Assembly: GCA_025354165.1 (NCBI GenBank)
Contig: JANXNI010000036.1
Span: 1-48,500, forward strand
DNA length: 48,500 nucleotides
DNA from: Burkholderiales bacterium
GTDB lineage: Bacteria > Pseudomonadota > Gammaproteobacteria > Burkholderiales > Casimicrobiaceae
Reading direction: 5' to 3'
Numbering within the stretch: the first letter of the stretch is position 1; each line of letters opens with the position of its first letter. A program made the translations under genes and the position numbers. The notes under the pieces were generated by a model. That model did not search any database, was not told the origin of the DNA, and worked only from the letters and a program-made list of their open reading frames with translations. Shown here one piece after another: positions 28,831-37,378 of this stretch.

Positions 28831-28914
28831 TCGTCCAACCTTGGACTCGATGTTCACGACATCCGTGTGTTCAAATCAGATTAATACCTAAGTCCGCCTC
28901 ATTGCTATAGTCCT

Positions 28915-29799
28915 ATGAATTGGCACAACCATCAATACGTCACGCACGACAAACGACCGCAATGGGGCGTTGGCAAAGTCTTCGATGCCAATGCCCGAGA
29001 TTTCAAAGTCTTCTTCGCTGACTCCGGCTGGAAGAATTTCATGCAAGGAGATGTTCCGCTGTCAGTTGCCCCTCTGGGTGCTCCCATCTCTGCTCTTTTC
29101 GACCATCTAGCATCGCTGAGTATTCAGCAAACAAACGACTTTGTCTCGCTACCCGATTGCATCAAGCGTTTTCAGAAACTTTTTCCCCAGGGCTTTTCGG
29201 ACCCAGCGTACCTAACCGAGGACGCGAAAGTGGGAGAACGCAGCTACAAGCTTGCGGCCAGCGACTTTGCAACACAGACTCTCAGTGAAGACGCATGGCG
29301 CGGACTCAATAGTTCGGGGCAGTTCGCGGAGGTATGTCATCGCCTCGAACAGATAGAGGCCAAGACCAATCTGCTCCACAAGTTTGAAAAAATTAAGTGG
29401 CACCGTGCGCTCAGCGACGAGCGCCTGCAACGACCCTTGTCAGAGGCGATTTTCAATGACATTTACGGCGTCGGAGATCGACGGCGTCGCTTCGAATCCC
29501 TGAAGGCGGTATTGGGTGACGCAGAAGGTTGCGCGAAGTGGACTGTTGCCACCTACTACGGCTTCTTGTTACTGCCCCGCGAGCGAATCTTTATCAAACC
29601 AGAAGTCACCAAGTACGCGGCGCTAGCGTGCGGTTGGGATCTGCAGTACGACAGCGAACTGAACTGGAACACCCTGTCGAGCGCAGAAAAGCTGGTGGAT
29701 TACCTTTTCGCGGAGTTGACGCGTCGCGGCCTGGCACCACGCGACATGATCGATGTGCAGTCCTTTATCTGGTGCATCGAACCAAAATCGTACGCTTAA
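28915..29799 (+). CDS. Unknown protein with DUF3553-like N-terminus
   Basis: The 294-residue protein starts MNWHNHQYVTHDKRPQWGVG; the WGVGKVFDANARDFKVFFAD stretch resembles the small beta-barrel DUF3553 domain. The remainder is mostly helical with no catalytic motif I recognise. It lies 84 nt after the macrodomain-like gene and 80 nt before the chaperone-like gene, all on the plus strand. An operon is possible but the gaps are large enough for separate promoters. Confidence 0.6.
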   Translation: MNWHNHQYVTHDKRPQWGVGKVFDANARDFKVFFADSGWKNFMQGDVPLSVAPLGAPISALFDHLASLSIQQTNDFVSLPDCIKRFQKLFPQGFSDPAYLTEDAKVGERSYKLAASDFATQTLSEDAWRGLNSSGQFAEVCHRLEQIEAKTNLLHKFEKIKWHRALSDERLQRPLSEAIFNDIYGVGDRRRRFESLKAVLGDAEGCAKWTVATYYGFLLLPRERIFIKPEVTKYAALACGWDLQYDSELNWNTLSSAEKLVDYLFAELTRRGLAPRDMIDVQSFIWCIEPKSYA

Positions 29800-29879
29800 C
29801 TTGAGTCATCTGGCATTGAGGTGATTCGCTAACTCTTTGCGGGGCGATATCGTACTCAAGGCGCAATTACGGATAAGAC

Positions 29880-31349
29880 ATGAGCAAAAAACGATTACCA
29901 GAAAAACTGACAATCTCGACCAACCACTGGAAAGTACCCAGTGAGGAGAACGCGCTCGATGGTGTGGTTGAAGGACGTCCTACCGAACACCAAGTGGCGG
30001 AGGCTCGTGAGCAGGCCCGTCAGGAACGGGCCGTCTGGAAGCCGAACCAGGAGGCGCTTGATCTTGTCGAGAAACTCAAAACGTTTATCGGTTTTAGGGT
30101 GTGCGTCCAATTTTGGGATTCGATCATGTTCATGCTGGACGACGAAGGCCCGTATCCACTTGAGGGCGATTGCACGGGCGTGGTGGTTGAGCCTCGCGAA
30201 GGATTTCCGCAGGCCTTCCTCGTGATCAATAACGTGGTGGAAATTCCCACCCCCCATGGCTTCTCGGCACTCAGTTGTTTGGAAGAATCGAGGAGCGTCA
30301 CTGGCCAGCTCGCGCCGCTTGCCCGCCTTTATTTAGTTTGGGCCGTTAAGCAGACAAAAACGGTTCCTCTAAAAAAAACGACGACTCTCAAAGGCCAGGT
30401 AGCGGCGGCTGCCAACCTACCCGCAATGAGCCCAGAAAAAGTTTCTGTCGCATGGGCACCGTTCGCTGAGAAGCTGGCCAACGCGCTCGCAAAACTGAAG
30501 GAAGATCAATACCTGATCCTCCCCATCAAGCGATCCCGGCGATTCGTTCAGTTTGCTGGCCAAGGCTCGTACGGATTGCGGATGGAGGCCACGGGAAACG
30601 CGTACCTCGGTAAACACGACGAACTGAACGCCGATCAGATCGCTGCGTTGGAGAAGCTGGGTTGGAACCCGCCCACTGGCACGCCGGAAGCATCGACGCC
30701 GGAGCTGGACCCCGATGGCTCTCCAAACTTCTGTATCGAGTTTCGAGCACCAGTCAAGTATGCGACCGTGGCGAATCTTGCGGTGCAGACATTGAGAGAA
30801 ATCCTACGCGTGCCGCACCCGGCTTTTCTTGAATATGAGTCGTTCAATGCTGATTCGGAAATCCTCGTGTTTCCTGAGCTTGGCTTGCGCGTTGCACAGC
30901 GAGAGCAAGCTCCCGCACCACAACAAAACCTACCGCTACTGTTGCTTGAAGCGATCCGGGAAACAACAGGAGCAACTGATCTCGAGCTCGATGGTGACCA
31001 CGAAGTGTCGATTCGCTTCGGAAGCTCTCTGGTGTCCGTCCGTCCCTACGCGGATCGCCCTTACGCGCTTGTTTACTCCGCCCTCTTGAGGAACGTCGAA
31101 CCGAACGATCACTTACTTCGCACCGTCAACGATCTGAACACTCGAGAGAGACTTGTCCGATGGTTCGTGAGTGGTACCTCAGTTTTTGCAGTTGCGGAAA
31201 TTTGCTTGGCACCATTCGTGCCCGCACACGTCAAGACAGGATTCACGCATTTTTGTCATGTGGTCGACGGCGTTGATCAGGTGCTACAGGCGGATTTTGG
31301 CGGTGAAACAGCGTTCGCACATATGCCGATAAGCGTAGCCAGACATTAG
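29880..31349 (+). CDS. TY-Chap / YbjN-like peptide-binding chaperone protein
   Basis: The 489-residue protein has an N-terminal ~150 residues of unknown type. A central domain at about 200-340 reads RRFVQFAGQGSYGLRMEATG, then LGWNPPTG and VPHPAFLEYESFN, and a C-terminal YbjN-like domain at about 350-480 contains VRPYADRPYALVYSALL. The central FVQFAGQ...LR.EA..N.YL pattern is the N-terminal TY-Chap domain, which is related to T3SS CesT and YbjN chaperones and is proposed to bind peptides. No signal peptide is present. Function in this locus is unknown. Confidence 0.65.
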   Translation: MSKKRLPEKLTISTNHWKVPSEENALDGVVEGRPTEHQVAEAREQARQERAVWKPNQEALDLVEKLKTFIGFRVCVQFWDSIMFMLDDEGPYPLEGDCTGVVVEPREGFPQAFLVINNVVEIPTPHGFSALSCLEESRSVTGQLAPLARLYLVWAVKQTKTVPLKKTTTLKGQVAAAANLPAMSPEKVSVAWAPFAEKLANALAKLKEDQYLILPIKRSRRFVQFAGQGSYGLRMEATGNAYLGKHDELNADQIAALEKLGWNPPTGTPEASTPELDPDGSPNFCIEFRAPVKYATVANLAVQTLREILRVPHPAFLEYESFNADSEILVFPELGLRVAQREQAPAPQQNLPLLLLEAIRETTGATDLELDGDHEVSIRFGSSLVSVRPYADRPYALVYSALLRNVEPNDHLLRTVNDLNTRERLVRWFVSGTSVFAVAEICLAPFVPAHVKTGFTHFCHVVDGVDQVLQADFGGETAFAHMPISVARH

Positions 31350-31444
31350 ACGGAGTCAGCACCGACCATTTACGCAACCACCTCGCACTCCACTGATAGG
31401 GCCAGCGCCGCACTTACCTCAACCCGGTGTTCGCGTTAGTTCGA

Positions 31445-31575
31445 TTTTGACCAGTATGCCGAGAAATGGCTGACCACGTTGGGAGGCTGCGGATGGCCGC
31501 ATTTGCGAGCTCAGCGTACGATCGGATCCGGTCATTGAAATTTCGGCAATGGTCAAATCTGTGTTGGCGTCAACA
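31445..31575 (+). repeat. IS-end-like sequence, copy 1
   Basis: This 131 bp segment is a diverged copy of 35129-35260 in inverted orientation. Shared blocks include TTTTGACCAG, TGCCGAGAAATGG, TGACCACGTT, GAAATTTCGGCA-type text and GGCGTCAACA. I recall similar sequence as the non-coding end region downstream of some IS transposition genes, possibly IS21-type, but the family is not certain. Confidence 0.6.
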
Positions 31576-31779
31576 CTTCGGGCCTATTCAACGAGAATTC
31601 AGGGCCTGGCCATCGACTCGCGTACCTCATCACATCGTGATGTTGATCGACTCAAAGCGGGCGAACGATGTGTTGCTTGACGGGCTGCGAGTTGAACAGG
31701 AGATGATCATCCGTAGGGCAATCTCAATTGGTCGTGAAGGTGCCGTTGCAGCTGATCTGTGATGTGCTAACCGGGTCGG

Positions 31780-32298
31780 TCACTGCAACGTGTTCCGTGG
31801 CAATTGTTCATCCTTGACAGGCAACAAGTTAGCAAACCGTCCCTGCGCCGCGTCCCCGAAGACGAACTGGGGCGGCATGATGGTTCGGCGCTTCTTCGAG
31901 GGGGGCTTCGGCAGGATCGTGCATTGCGCCATCCAGGTTCCGTGCCGCGTTTCTAGCGTGAAACTGGCGACATCCAAGCGGTGCGGAAAGTTTGCGAGCG
32001 AGCCGTACTTCTCGTAAATTTCCTCGACCCGATTCAGGTACTTTTTCGGCAACGCCCATGCCTCAATGACTGTGAAAACGTAGTCCGCGTCAGCCTGCGT
32101 CGCGGCGGCGGCGATCATCGTGGCGGATCGATCCTTCGTGTCGTCGTTGCTACTGTCAAGCATCACGGGAATCACGGTGTTGTTTGTAAACGAGCCGACG
32201 AAGGCAATCGGGGTCAGCGCTTCCCCGTTTTCGAGAAAGCCTTTGGCCTTGGCGACAATCGGTTCAATGTGTCGGAGGTAGGCAGGTGGAATTTGCAT
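31780..32298 (-). CDS. Unknown protein paired with the TPR gene
   Basis: The 172-residue product has a helical N-terminus and a mixed core (TPIAFVGSFTNNTVIPVMLD, then DADYVFTVIEAWALPKKYL). It has no signal peptide and no motif I recognise. It begins 13 nt after the TPR gene stop, so the two are most likely one operon. Confidence 0.65.
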   Translation of the reverse strand: MQIPPAYLRHIEPIVAKAKGFLENGEALTPIAFVGSFTNNTVIPVMLDSSNDDTKDRSATMIAAAATQADADYVFTVIEAWALPKKYLNRVEEIYEKYGSLANFPHRLDVASFTLETRHGTWMAQCTILPKPPSKKRRTIMPPQFVFGDAAQGRFANLLPVKDEQLPRNTLQ

Positions 32299-32311
32299 CG
32301 GTTCTTGTTGT

Positions 32312-33202
32312 TCAGTTCGCAGCGGTCATGGCGACGGCGGTTTTGTATTCTTCTTCAAGCGCGGTGCCGGTGTCGGCGTCTTTGTTGAATTGGCGAACGC
32401 CGACATGCATCATCGCCAGCAAATTCAATCCAGAAAACGTTTCATCGGGAAGTAGTTTGATTTCATAACGCTTATCCGCGTCGTTGGTATCGAGCCCCGA
32501 ACGACCGAGCACGGCAATTTCCAGTGCGATTTGACCGACCAATGCCGGCGTCATCTGCCGAAAGCGTTTGATGGCTTCGACCATATAGAAAACTGCATCC
32601 ATGCGAAGATTGCCGACGGCTTTGCTACGCGTGGTAGCGGCCGCCAGGCGGGTGAGCCCCTTGCGCGCTTCTTCGGCGACCGCGTGCGCGGGGTCTTCAG
32701 TCAGGATGCCTCGGTAGAGCTGATCGGACTCGACGCGCGCTCGGTCGTTCTCGCTCAACTCCAGCAACTTAGCCAAATTGACGCGTGCGTAAAAGTCAGC
32801 CGGATCGAGTGTCAGCGATTGCCTTAGCAGACGTTCGGCATCCGCGTCGTCGCCCGCTCGGGCAGCGAGCGCGCCCAGCGAGCGCACGGCGTACTGGTTG
32901 CCGGGATCAAGTTCAACCGCCTGCTGAAACGCTGCCTTGGCTTCGGCGGCTTGCCCAGTCGCAGCAAACGCGACGCCCAATGCAACGCGACCGTTGACGT
33001 GGTCTGGTGCCAAATCGAGAAGATGCTGAAACAGGGGTATGGATTCCGCCTTGTCGCCCATCTCGGACAGGCACAGCGCGTAGTCGTAGAGGATTGCCGT
33101 ATCGTGCGGATTGACAGCGTGAAGCTGCTGGAGGAGGTCGCGGGCGCGCCCAAACTCGCCTTGGCGGGCGAGGGTGACGGCTTGTTCGTGGGATGGGGTC
33201 AT
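32312..33202 (-). CDS. Tetratricopeptide-repeat (TPR) protein
   Basis: The 296-residue product (ATG 33202, MTPSHEQAV) has at least four TPR units between residues ~5 and 160, with the W/L-G-A-A-P pattern visible in GEFGRARDLLQQLHAVNPHD, DKAESIPLFQHLLDLAPDHV and AEAKAAFQQAVELDPGNQYA. TPRs mediate protein-protein contacts. The C-terminal ~120 residues are not repeats and may bind the partner encoded just downstream. An earlier start at 33295 would lack support. Confidence 0.78.
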   Translation of the reverse strand: MTPSHEQAVTLARQGEFGRARDLLQQLHAVNPHDTAILYDYALCLSEMGDKAESIPLFQHLLDLAPDHVNGRVALGVAFAATGQAAEAKAAFQQAVELDPGNQYAVRSLGALAARAGDDADAERLLRQSLTLDPADFYARVNLAKLLELSENDRARVESDQLYRGILTEDPAHAVAEEARKGLTRLAAATTRSKAVGNLRMDAVFYMVEAIKRFRQMTPALVGQIALEIAVLGRSGLDTNDADKRYEIKLLPDETFSGLNLLAMMHVGVRQFNKDADTGTALEEEYKTAVAMTAAN

Positions 33203-33373
33203 GTGGCTATTTTCTCGCAACCGCGTAAGCGACGGTGCGGTTCGGTGATGGCGATTGAGGGTGGCTACATGAGTGGGCGTAAACCGAGGAAGCACCGGCG
33301 CAGAACACGGACCTGCGCCGGGTGCAACTATGGCTGCGTTGGAGCCCTACAATCGGTTGAGCATGGAGGCATC

Positions 33374-33541
33374 GTGACAGAGAAACTTGTACCGTACTGG
33401 GTAGGAAATGTCGCCCACGTCCATTTCCCCGCGAAAGGGTTTCGCATGACGCCCGACCCAATCGCGACCGCGTACGGCCAGATTGTGGTGCGGCCAGCCT
33501 CCGCGAAGGTGATTGCGTTAACCCGGCGTACGAAGCGGTAG
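33374..33541 (+). CDS. Small hypothetical ORF with good ribosome-binding site
   Basis: A GTG at 33374 has GGAGG four bases upstream and opens 55 codons with a balanced composition (LVPYWVGNVAHVHFPAKGF). It is divergent from the TPR gene. No homologue is recognised, and the frame could be chance. Confidence 0.3.
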   Translation: MTEKLVPYWVGNVAHVHFPAKGFRMTPDPIATAYGQIVVRPASAKVIALTRRTKR

Positions 33542-33822
33542 CGGGACGACTTTCTCGCCCGAATTGCTGGCAGTTAGTCGCACTGTCTGAACAGCTTGAG
33601 AATTTGACATGGTGGAACGGCGCTTGGTGGATGGAAAGAATGCCGTCGCTAAGCTGACGACAGGTTCCCTGAACCCAGACTTTCCATTAGGAACTATCAG
33701 GGTTCATTGTGCACACCGTCATTCCGGAAATCATGAGTCCGCCGATGTAGCTTCCGTTCATGAGTGAGATCCGTCACGGCACACGTCTAACATCGAAGTA
33801 GTTCAAGACGGCTCCACGGATC

Positions 33823-34788
33823 ATGGCAACAAACAAAAAATCTAACGTTAGGCATGGTCGGGCGATCCGTCGGCGTAGAGCTGCGGCGGTTCAGATGTGC
33901 GTTCTTGGCCTGGCGCTTGCGCTTGCGCCTTCATTTTTACCGGTGACGATGTGGACTGCGCTCGCGAAAACCATCGCACCTTTCGGATGGGTTTTTTTCG
34001 GGATCGGGCTATTGTTGTTTTGGTTTTCTCGTTTGCCGAAAGACGTCCCTGATGTAGCGTCGTCGGATGCACCGATTGCTGGTCGCGACCCGACAAAGAA
34101 GTCGATGCGGAAACGCGATGTTGAGGTTTCGCGATCTGGTGCTGTTGTTAGTGCCTTGCCTGGTAAACCAGCGTTGGAGAATACTCCTCGTCAACGACCA
34201 TCCCAATGGAGTCGCGACGTGTTCTTGCAAATTGAGTGGCGACGTTTCGAGGCAGTGATCGAAGCGCTTTTTGCGCAGGCCGGCTTCGAAACTAAGGCGC
34301 AAACGCATGGGGCGGACGGCGGCGTGGACGTCTGGCTGTACGCGAAGGGAAAGCCGAATGAGCCGGTGAGCATTGTTCAGTGCAAACAGTGGACGGGCAA
34401 GTCCGTTGGTGTGGATAAGATCCGAGAGCTGCGCGGCGTGATGGCGTCACACAATCTGTCGCGAGGCCAGTTTGCCACGACGTCGGGGTTTACGTCTGAT
34501 GCGGTTACATTCGCGAAAGCGAACGGCGTGAATCTGCTAGATGTTGATGCGCTCGTCGCGCTGATTGAGCGTCGTAGTCAAGAGCAACGAGAAGCACTGC
34601 TTGCCATCGCGCTGGAAGGTGACTATTGGCGGCCGACGTGCGTAAATTGTGGAACGAAAATGGTTGAGCGCGCGAAGCGTGATGGCAGCGGGTTCTGGGG
34701 GTGCATCAATTTTCCGAAGTGTCGCACCACGATGAAAATGCGCAGCGGCAACGGGCTGGCTGATGAGAGCCTGGGGTGGGTGGCATAG
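33823..34788 (+). CDS. Membrane-anchored Mrr-like restriction endonuclease
   Basis: The 321-residue protein has two predicted transmembrane helices at about 25-43 and 50-67, a linker, and an Mrr-type catalytic domain at about 138-245. The nuclease core shows FEAVIEALFAQAGF, the D of GADGGVDVWL and the QCK of IVQCKQW, a complete PD-(D/E)XK set. The C-terminus is a topoisomerase-type zinc ribbon (CVNCGTKM and GFWGCINFPKC). Mrr-like enzymes cut modified or foreign DNA. Membrane anchoring suggests action near the envelope, where phage DNA enters; that is inference. Confidence 0.85.
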   Translation: MATNKKSNVRHGRAIRRRRAAAVQMCVLGLALALAPSFLPVTMWTALAKTIAPFGWVFFGIGLLLFWFSRLPKDVPDVASSDAPIAGRDPTKKSMRKRDVEVSRSGAVVSALPGKPALENTPRQRPSQWSRDVFLQIEWRRFEAVIEALFAQAGFETKAQTHGADGGVDVWLYAKGKPNEPVSIVQCKQWTGKSVGVDKIRELRGVMASHNLSRGQFATTSGFTSDAVTFAKANGVNLLDVDALVALIERRSQEQREALLAIALEGDYWRPTCVNCGTKMVERAKRDGSGFWGCINFPKCRTTMKMRSGNGLADESLGWVA

Positions 34789-35128
34789 CGATAGCAGCCT
34801 CACTTGTGATCCCCCGCGAAGCGATCCTCAAGTTGCTTGAAGGCCTTTGCCCGCATCTGCTTTGTACTATTGTTAAGGTGCATTGACCTGTTAGATCAGG
34901 GCAGCGTAGAGCAAGAGCTCAATCGCTACTGCTAGCAGAGCTAAGCTCGCTTTCGACTTGAATTTTTTGCCCGGTGGCCTTGAAATCTCGATGTGGAAAG
35001 TAGTTGTCTGAGACCTATTCTGGTTTCGTTCCACGACCTAAAAAGTTCTCGGCTGGTACCGGCCAATTCAGCTTGTGCCCACGCGAGTGCGCCAAAACGA
35101 AATCTCCCGGTTCATGTCAGCGGCCGGC
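34789..35128. other. Non-coding stretch after the Mrr-like gene
   Basis: No gene recognised. The region leads into the second IS-end-like copy and may be transposon debris; the short open frame at 35004-35204 overlaps that copy. Confidence 0.35.
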
Positions 35129-35260
35129 TGTTGACGCCGAAGGAAATTTGACCATGTGCCGAAATTCGAATGACCAGAACCGATCCCGCGCAGAGCTCGG
35201 TTGAGCGGCCATCGCCAGCCCCCGAACGTGGTCACCCATTTCTCGGCACGCTGGTCAAAA
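35129..35260 (-). repeat. IS-end-like sequence, copy 2 (inverted relative to copy 1)
   Basis: The reverse complement of this 132 bp segment aligns along its whole length with 31445-31575, by eye at roughly three quarters identity. Its outer end overlaps the last codons of the minus-strand gene at 35255-35872. Confidence 0.6.
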
Positions 35261-35872
35261 CCGGTCTGGCGCGGACACAGCATCTTTGTCATCGTCCGAT
35301 TCCTCATTGTCGTAGACATCTTGGATCGAGACTTTGAGCACACCATCATGCGTATCAGGGTCAAACCAAAAGCTCAGTTCGTCTTCTGAATAGTCGAAAC
35401 GCAGGTCTTCCTCGACTACTGTCTCGAACTTTGCGATCTCGTCAGGACTCAGTGGCACTTCATCAATTCTCGAAATCCAGATGTCGCAATAACCGACAAC
35501 TCCATAGTCGTTCCATGGCGCACCGTAAAGATCAGCAAGATCAACGGGCCGCAGTGACGCGGGAAGATTTATACGTGCGTAGGCTTTTCGGTGTATGTCG
35601 AGGGTCACCTGGTAAGGCATATCGCTTGACTTTCTTGGGTCGTATGTCTGTCGCTCCAGAAACTCGATGACTTCCTGGCCGTCAAGCTCCAAATAGGCAG
35701 CGCACATTTGAACGACGACAACGGTTCCGTCCAGCAGCATGTTGGGTTTCTCAGGCATATCCAGTCTTCTCAGGTGCTCCCGAAAAATTCGGTAGTCATC
35801 TGCTTTGGCATCCGCACGAAAAGACTTTTCCCACTGCGCTAGTGCAAGTTTGGTCTTTTGATGTTTCTTCAT
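35255..35872 (-). CDS. Unknown acidic protein, C-terminus possibly altered by IS remnant
   Basis: The 205-residue product starts MKKHQKTKLALAQWEKSFRA and has many Asp/Glu residues near its end (YDNEESDDDKD). It has no signal peptide or known motif. Its stop codon TGA at 35255-35257 lies inside the TTTTGACC text of IS-end copy 2, so the native end may have been lost. The ATG at 35872 is preceded by GGGAGCG. Confidence 0.6.
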   Translation of the reverse strand: MKKHQKTKLALAQWEKSFRADAKADDYRIFREHLRRLDMPEKPNMLLDGTVVVVQMCAAYLELDGQEVIEFLERQTYDPRKSSDMPYQVTLDIHRKAYARINLPASLRPVDLADLYGAPWNDYGVVGYCDIWISRIDEVPLSPDEIAKFETVVEEDLRFDYSEDELSFWFDPDTHDGVLKVSIQDVYDNEESDDDKDAVSAPDRF

Positions 35873-35998
35873 TATTTCGCTCCCTTTCCGTTGTGGCTAT
35901 TCAATCCCTGGCCATGGCATAGGTATGTCGTAAGCAGGTAGCGGTTGGTGATGCTCAGGTGACCGTGGCCCAGCAGTTTGCTGATGGTAATGGTTGAC
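35872..35998 (-). pseudogene. Tyrosine recombinase (phage integrase) C-terminal fragment
   Basis: The minus-strand reading STITISKLLGHGHLSITNRY matches the end of tyrosine recombinases, where LLGHSS...T..YLH precedes the nucleophilic tyrosine. Only ~40 codons remain. It is joined directly to the Bug-protein fragment upstream, in a different frame. Confidence 0.65.
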
Positions 35999-36241
35999 TG
36001 TACCCGCTCCGGGTTTGTTTTCGACGATGACGGCTTGCCCGAGCGAACGGCCGAGCGACTGTGCAAGCGTACGGGCGAGAATGTCGGTCACGCCGCCCGC
36101 TGGAAACGGTACGACGAGACGAATCGGCTTCGACGTATACGATTGGGCCAATACGACGCCGACCCAGCCCATTGATGCGATACCGATCAGCGCGATACAA
36201 AGTCGCCTCACTCTGATCAACTGAGCCAGCGTCTTTTTCAT
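35996..36241 (-). pseudogene. Bug/TctC-type tricarboxylate-binding protein, N-terminal fragment
   Basis: From ATG 36241 the reading has a signal peptide (LCIALIGIASMGWVGVVLAQ), then the family start YTSKPIRLVVPFPAGGVTD and VIVENKPGAGT, and then breaks. Intact periplasmic Bug receptors are about 325 residues and very common in Burkholderiales. Only ~80 codons remain, fused to the integrase tail. Confidence 0.8.
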
Positions 36242-36261
36242 CGTTCGGTAGATGTGTTCTT

Positions 36262-36411
36262 GCCAACGCCAAATTGAGCCAATTTCAGCCGCTATGCCGA
36301 CGACCCGGTGAGCTAGGCGACCTAACACCAACCCCGCATGCCCGCTAGTCCCGGGCTCGAGTAAGGTGGCGCAGTCACAAGTTGGCAGCGTGGCTCAATT
36401 TGGCATTGGCG
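36262..36411. repeat. Long-spaced inverted repeat
   Basis: GCCAACGCCAAATTGAGCCA at 36262-36281 matches the reverse complement of 36392-36411 at 19 of 20 positions. The 110 bp between them contain no gene. It may mark an element end. Confidence 0.6.
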
Positions 36412-36719
36412 ACAACAGCATAGGCGGGCTATTCGCTAAATTGCTAGGGCGGTTGTGGCTCGGCGCGCCACGGGCAATTGCAAACCGATAGCAAGAATCA
36501 TCAGCGCGTCGAGAGACAAGTCAAAGCGTTTTGTTTCAGCAGAGTGACAGATCAGCTTGTTCCGTAAAGAACGCGATAGCGCGAATTGGAATTGGGGCGT
36601 CTTCAATGCCGGGAACGTTTGTTGGCAGTCGACCGCAATTGGCCGAAAGCTTCCACCAAGTGACCGTCGAAGCCGCAGACACTCATGCCGTTAGAAATGG
36701 CACCGAAGCGGTGCAATAG

Positions 36720-36742
36720 TCACAGTTACAGTCTAACTGTGA
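36720..36742. promoter_or_regulatory. Perfect 9-bp inverted repeat, operator-like
   Basis: TCACAGTTA, five spacer bases, then TAACTGTGA. No T-run follows, so a protein-binding site fits better than a terminator. It is the first of several palindromes upstream of the 36934 gene. Confidence 0.5.
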
Positions 36743-36800
36743 TGAAGCCCAAAAACTCAATTCAAAAATGCGTTTTGTTCGCTCCGATGTCGCAATTATA

Positions 36801-36850
36801 TGCAAACTTTAGTTTGCAGTAATTACTATCGGTTGATTGTAAGTAATTAC
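36801..36850. promoter_or_regulatory. Palindrome cluster upstream of the 36934 gene
   Basis: TGCAAACTTTAGTTTGCA at 36801-36818 is a perfect 8-bp inverted repeat with a 2-base centre. The self-complementary octamer GTAATTAC occurs at 36819-36826 and again at 36843-36850. Such clusters are typical of plasmid or integrative-element control regions; the KfrA-like protein encoded nearby is one candidate binder. Confidence 0.5.
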
Positions 36851-36933
36851 CGTAGTACCATTGCAACTAGGCGCGAAACTGGCCAATACCACCCGCCCAC
36901 CGCATTTCGGAAACCACGCCTTCAGGAGCAAAG

Positions 36934-37164
36934 ATGGCAGAAACCGTTGTAGAAGCCCTGTCCCTCGGGACGACGCAGCGCTTCGATGTGCTCTTCGGCG
37001 TGTACGAGTCCGAAACACACGCCAAAGACCGGCTCAGACTGCTCACCGGCGAGGGTGGGTGGCAGGATTGGCAGGGCGGTGTTCAAACGCGCGCCGACGC
37101 GACAACCGTGATCGCACTGTTACGCGTGGCCCAAGGCGACGCCGTGGCCGGGGCGCGCCGTTAA
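36934..37164 (+). CDS. Small unknown protein
   Basis: The 76-residue product starts at ATG 36934 with AGGAGC six bases upstream. It is soluble and mixed in structure (TTQRFDVLFGVYESETHAKD). It lies directly after the palindrome cluster, so it is probably the first gene controlled by it. No family recognised. Confidence 0.55.
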   Translation: MAETVVEALSLGTTQRFDVLFGVYESETHAKDRLRLLTGEGGWQDWQGGVQTRADATTVIALLRVAQGDAVAGARR

Positions 37165-37331
37165 ATTGCAGCACTTCGCGTTCTCAACGGCCCGCCCGAG
37201 CGGGGGTAGGGCGCTGTTTGAGACCCGGACTGAGTTTCGGGCAGCGCTCGACGCATTCGATTCTGCCTGCGCCGAATAGCTGAAGCCTCCATCAGCACCG
37301 GTCGATGCGTGTCATCCACCGCATATCCACT

Positions 37332-37354
37332 TATAATGTAGATACGTGACTACA
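37332..37354 (+). promoter_or_regulatory. Promoter and operator of the toxin-antitoxin pair
   Basis: A consensus -10 TATAAT at 37332-37337 is followed at once by the imperfect palindrome TGTAGATACGTGACTACA (37337-37354, 14 of 18 positions symmetrical). Phd-type antitoxins repress their own operon by binding such sites. Confidence 0.6.
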
Positions 37355-37378
37355 TGATGGATGTGCGAGCACACGACG

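Noticed and set aside
31466-31762. Plus-strand open frame of 98 codons
   Set aside because: Most of it lies in IS-end copy 1 and its sequence has no protein-like conservation.
32951-33541. 196-codon plus-strand frame
   Set aside because: The first two thirds are antisense to the TPR gene; only the last 55 codons after GGAGG were kept, at low confidence.
36531-36719. 62-codon plus-strand frame in the control region
   Set aside because: No ribosome-binding site and no conserved text; the region is better explained by palindromes.
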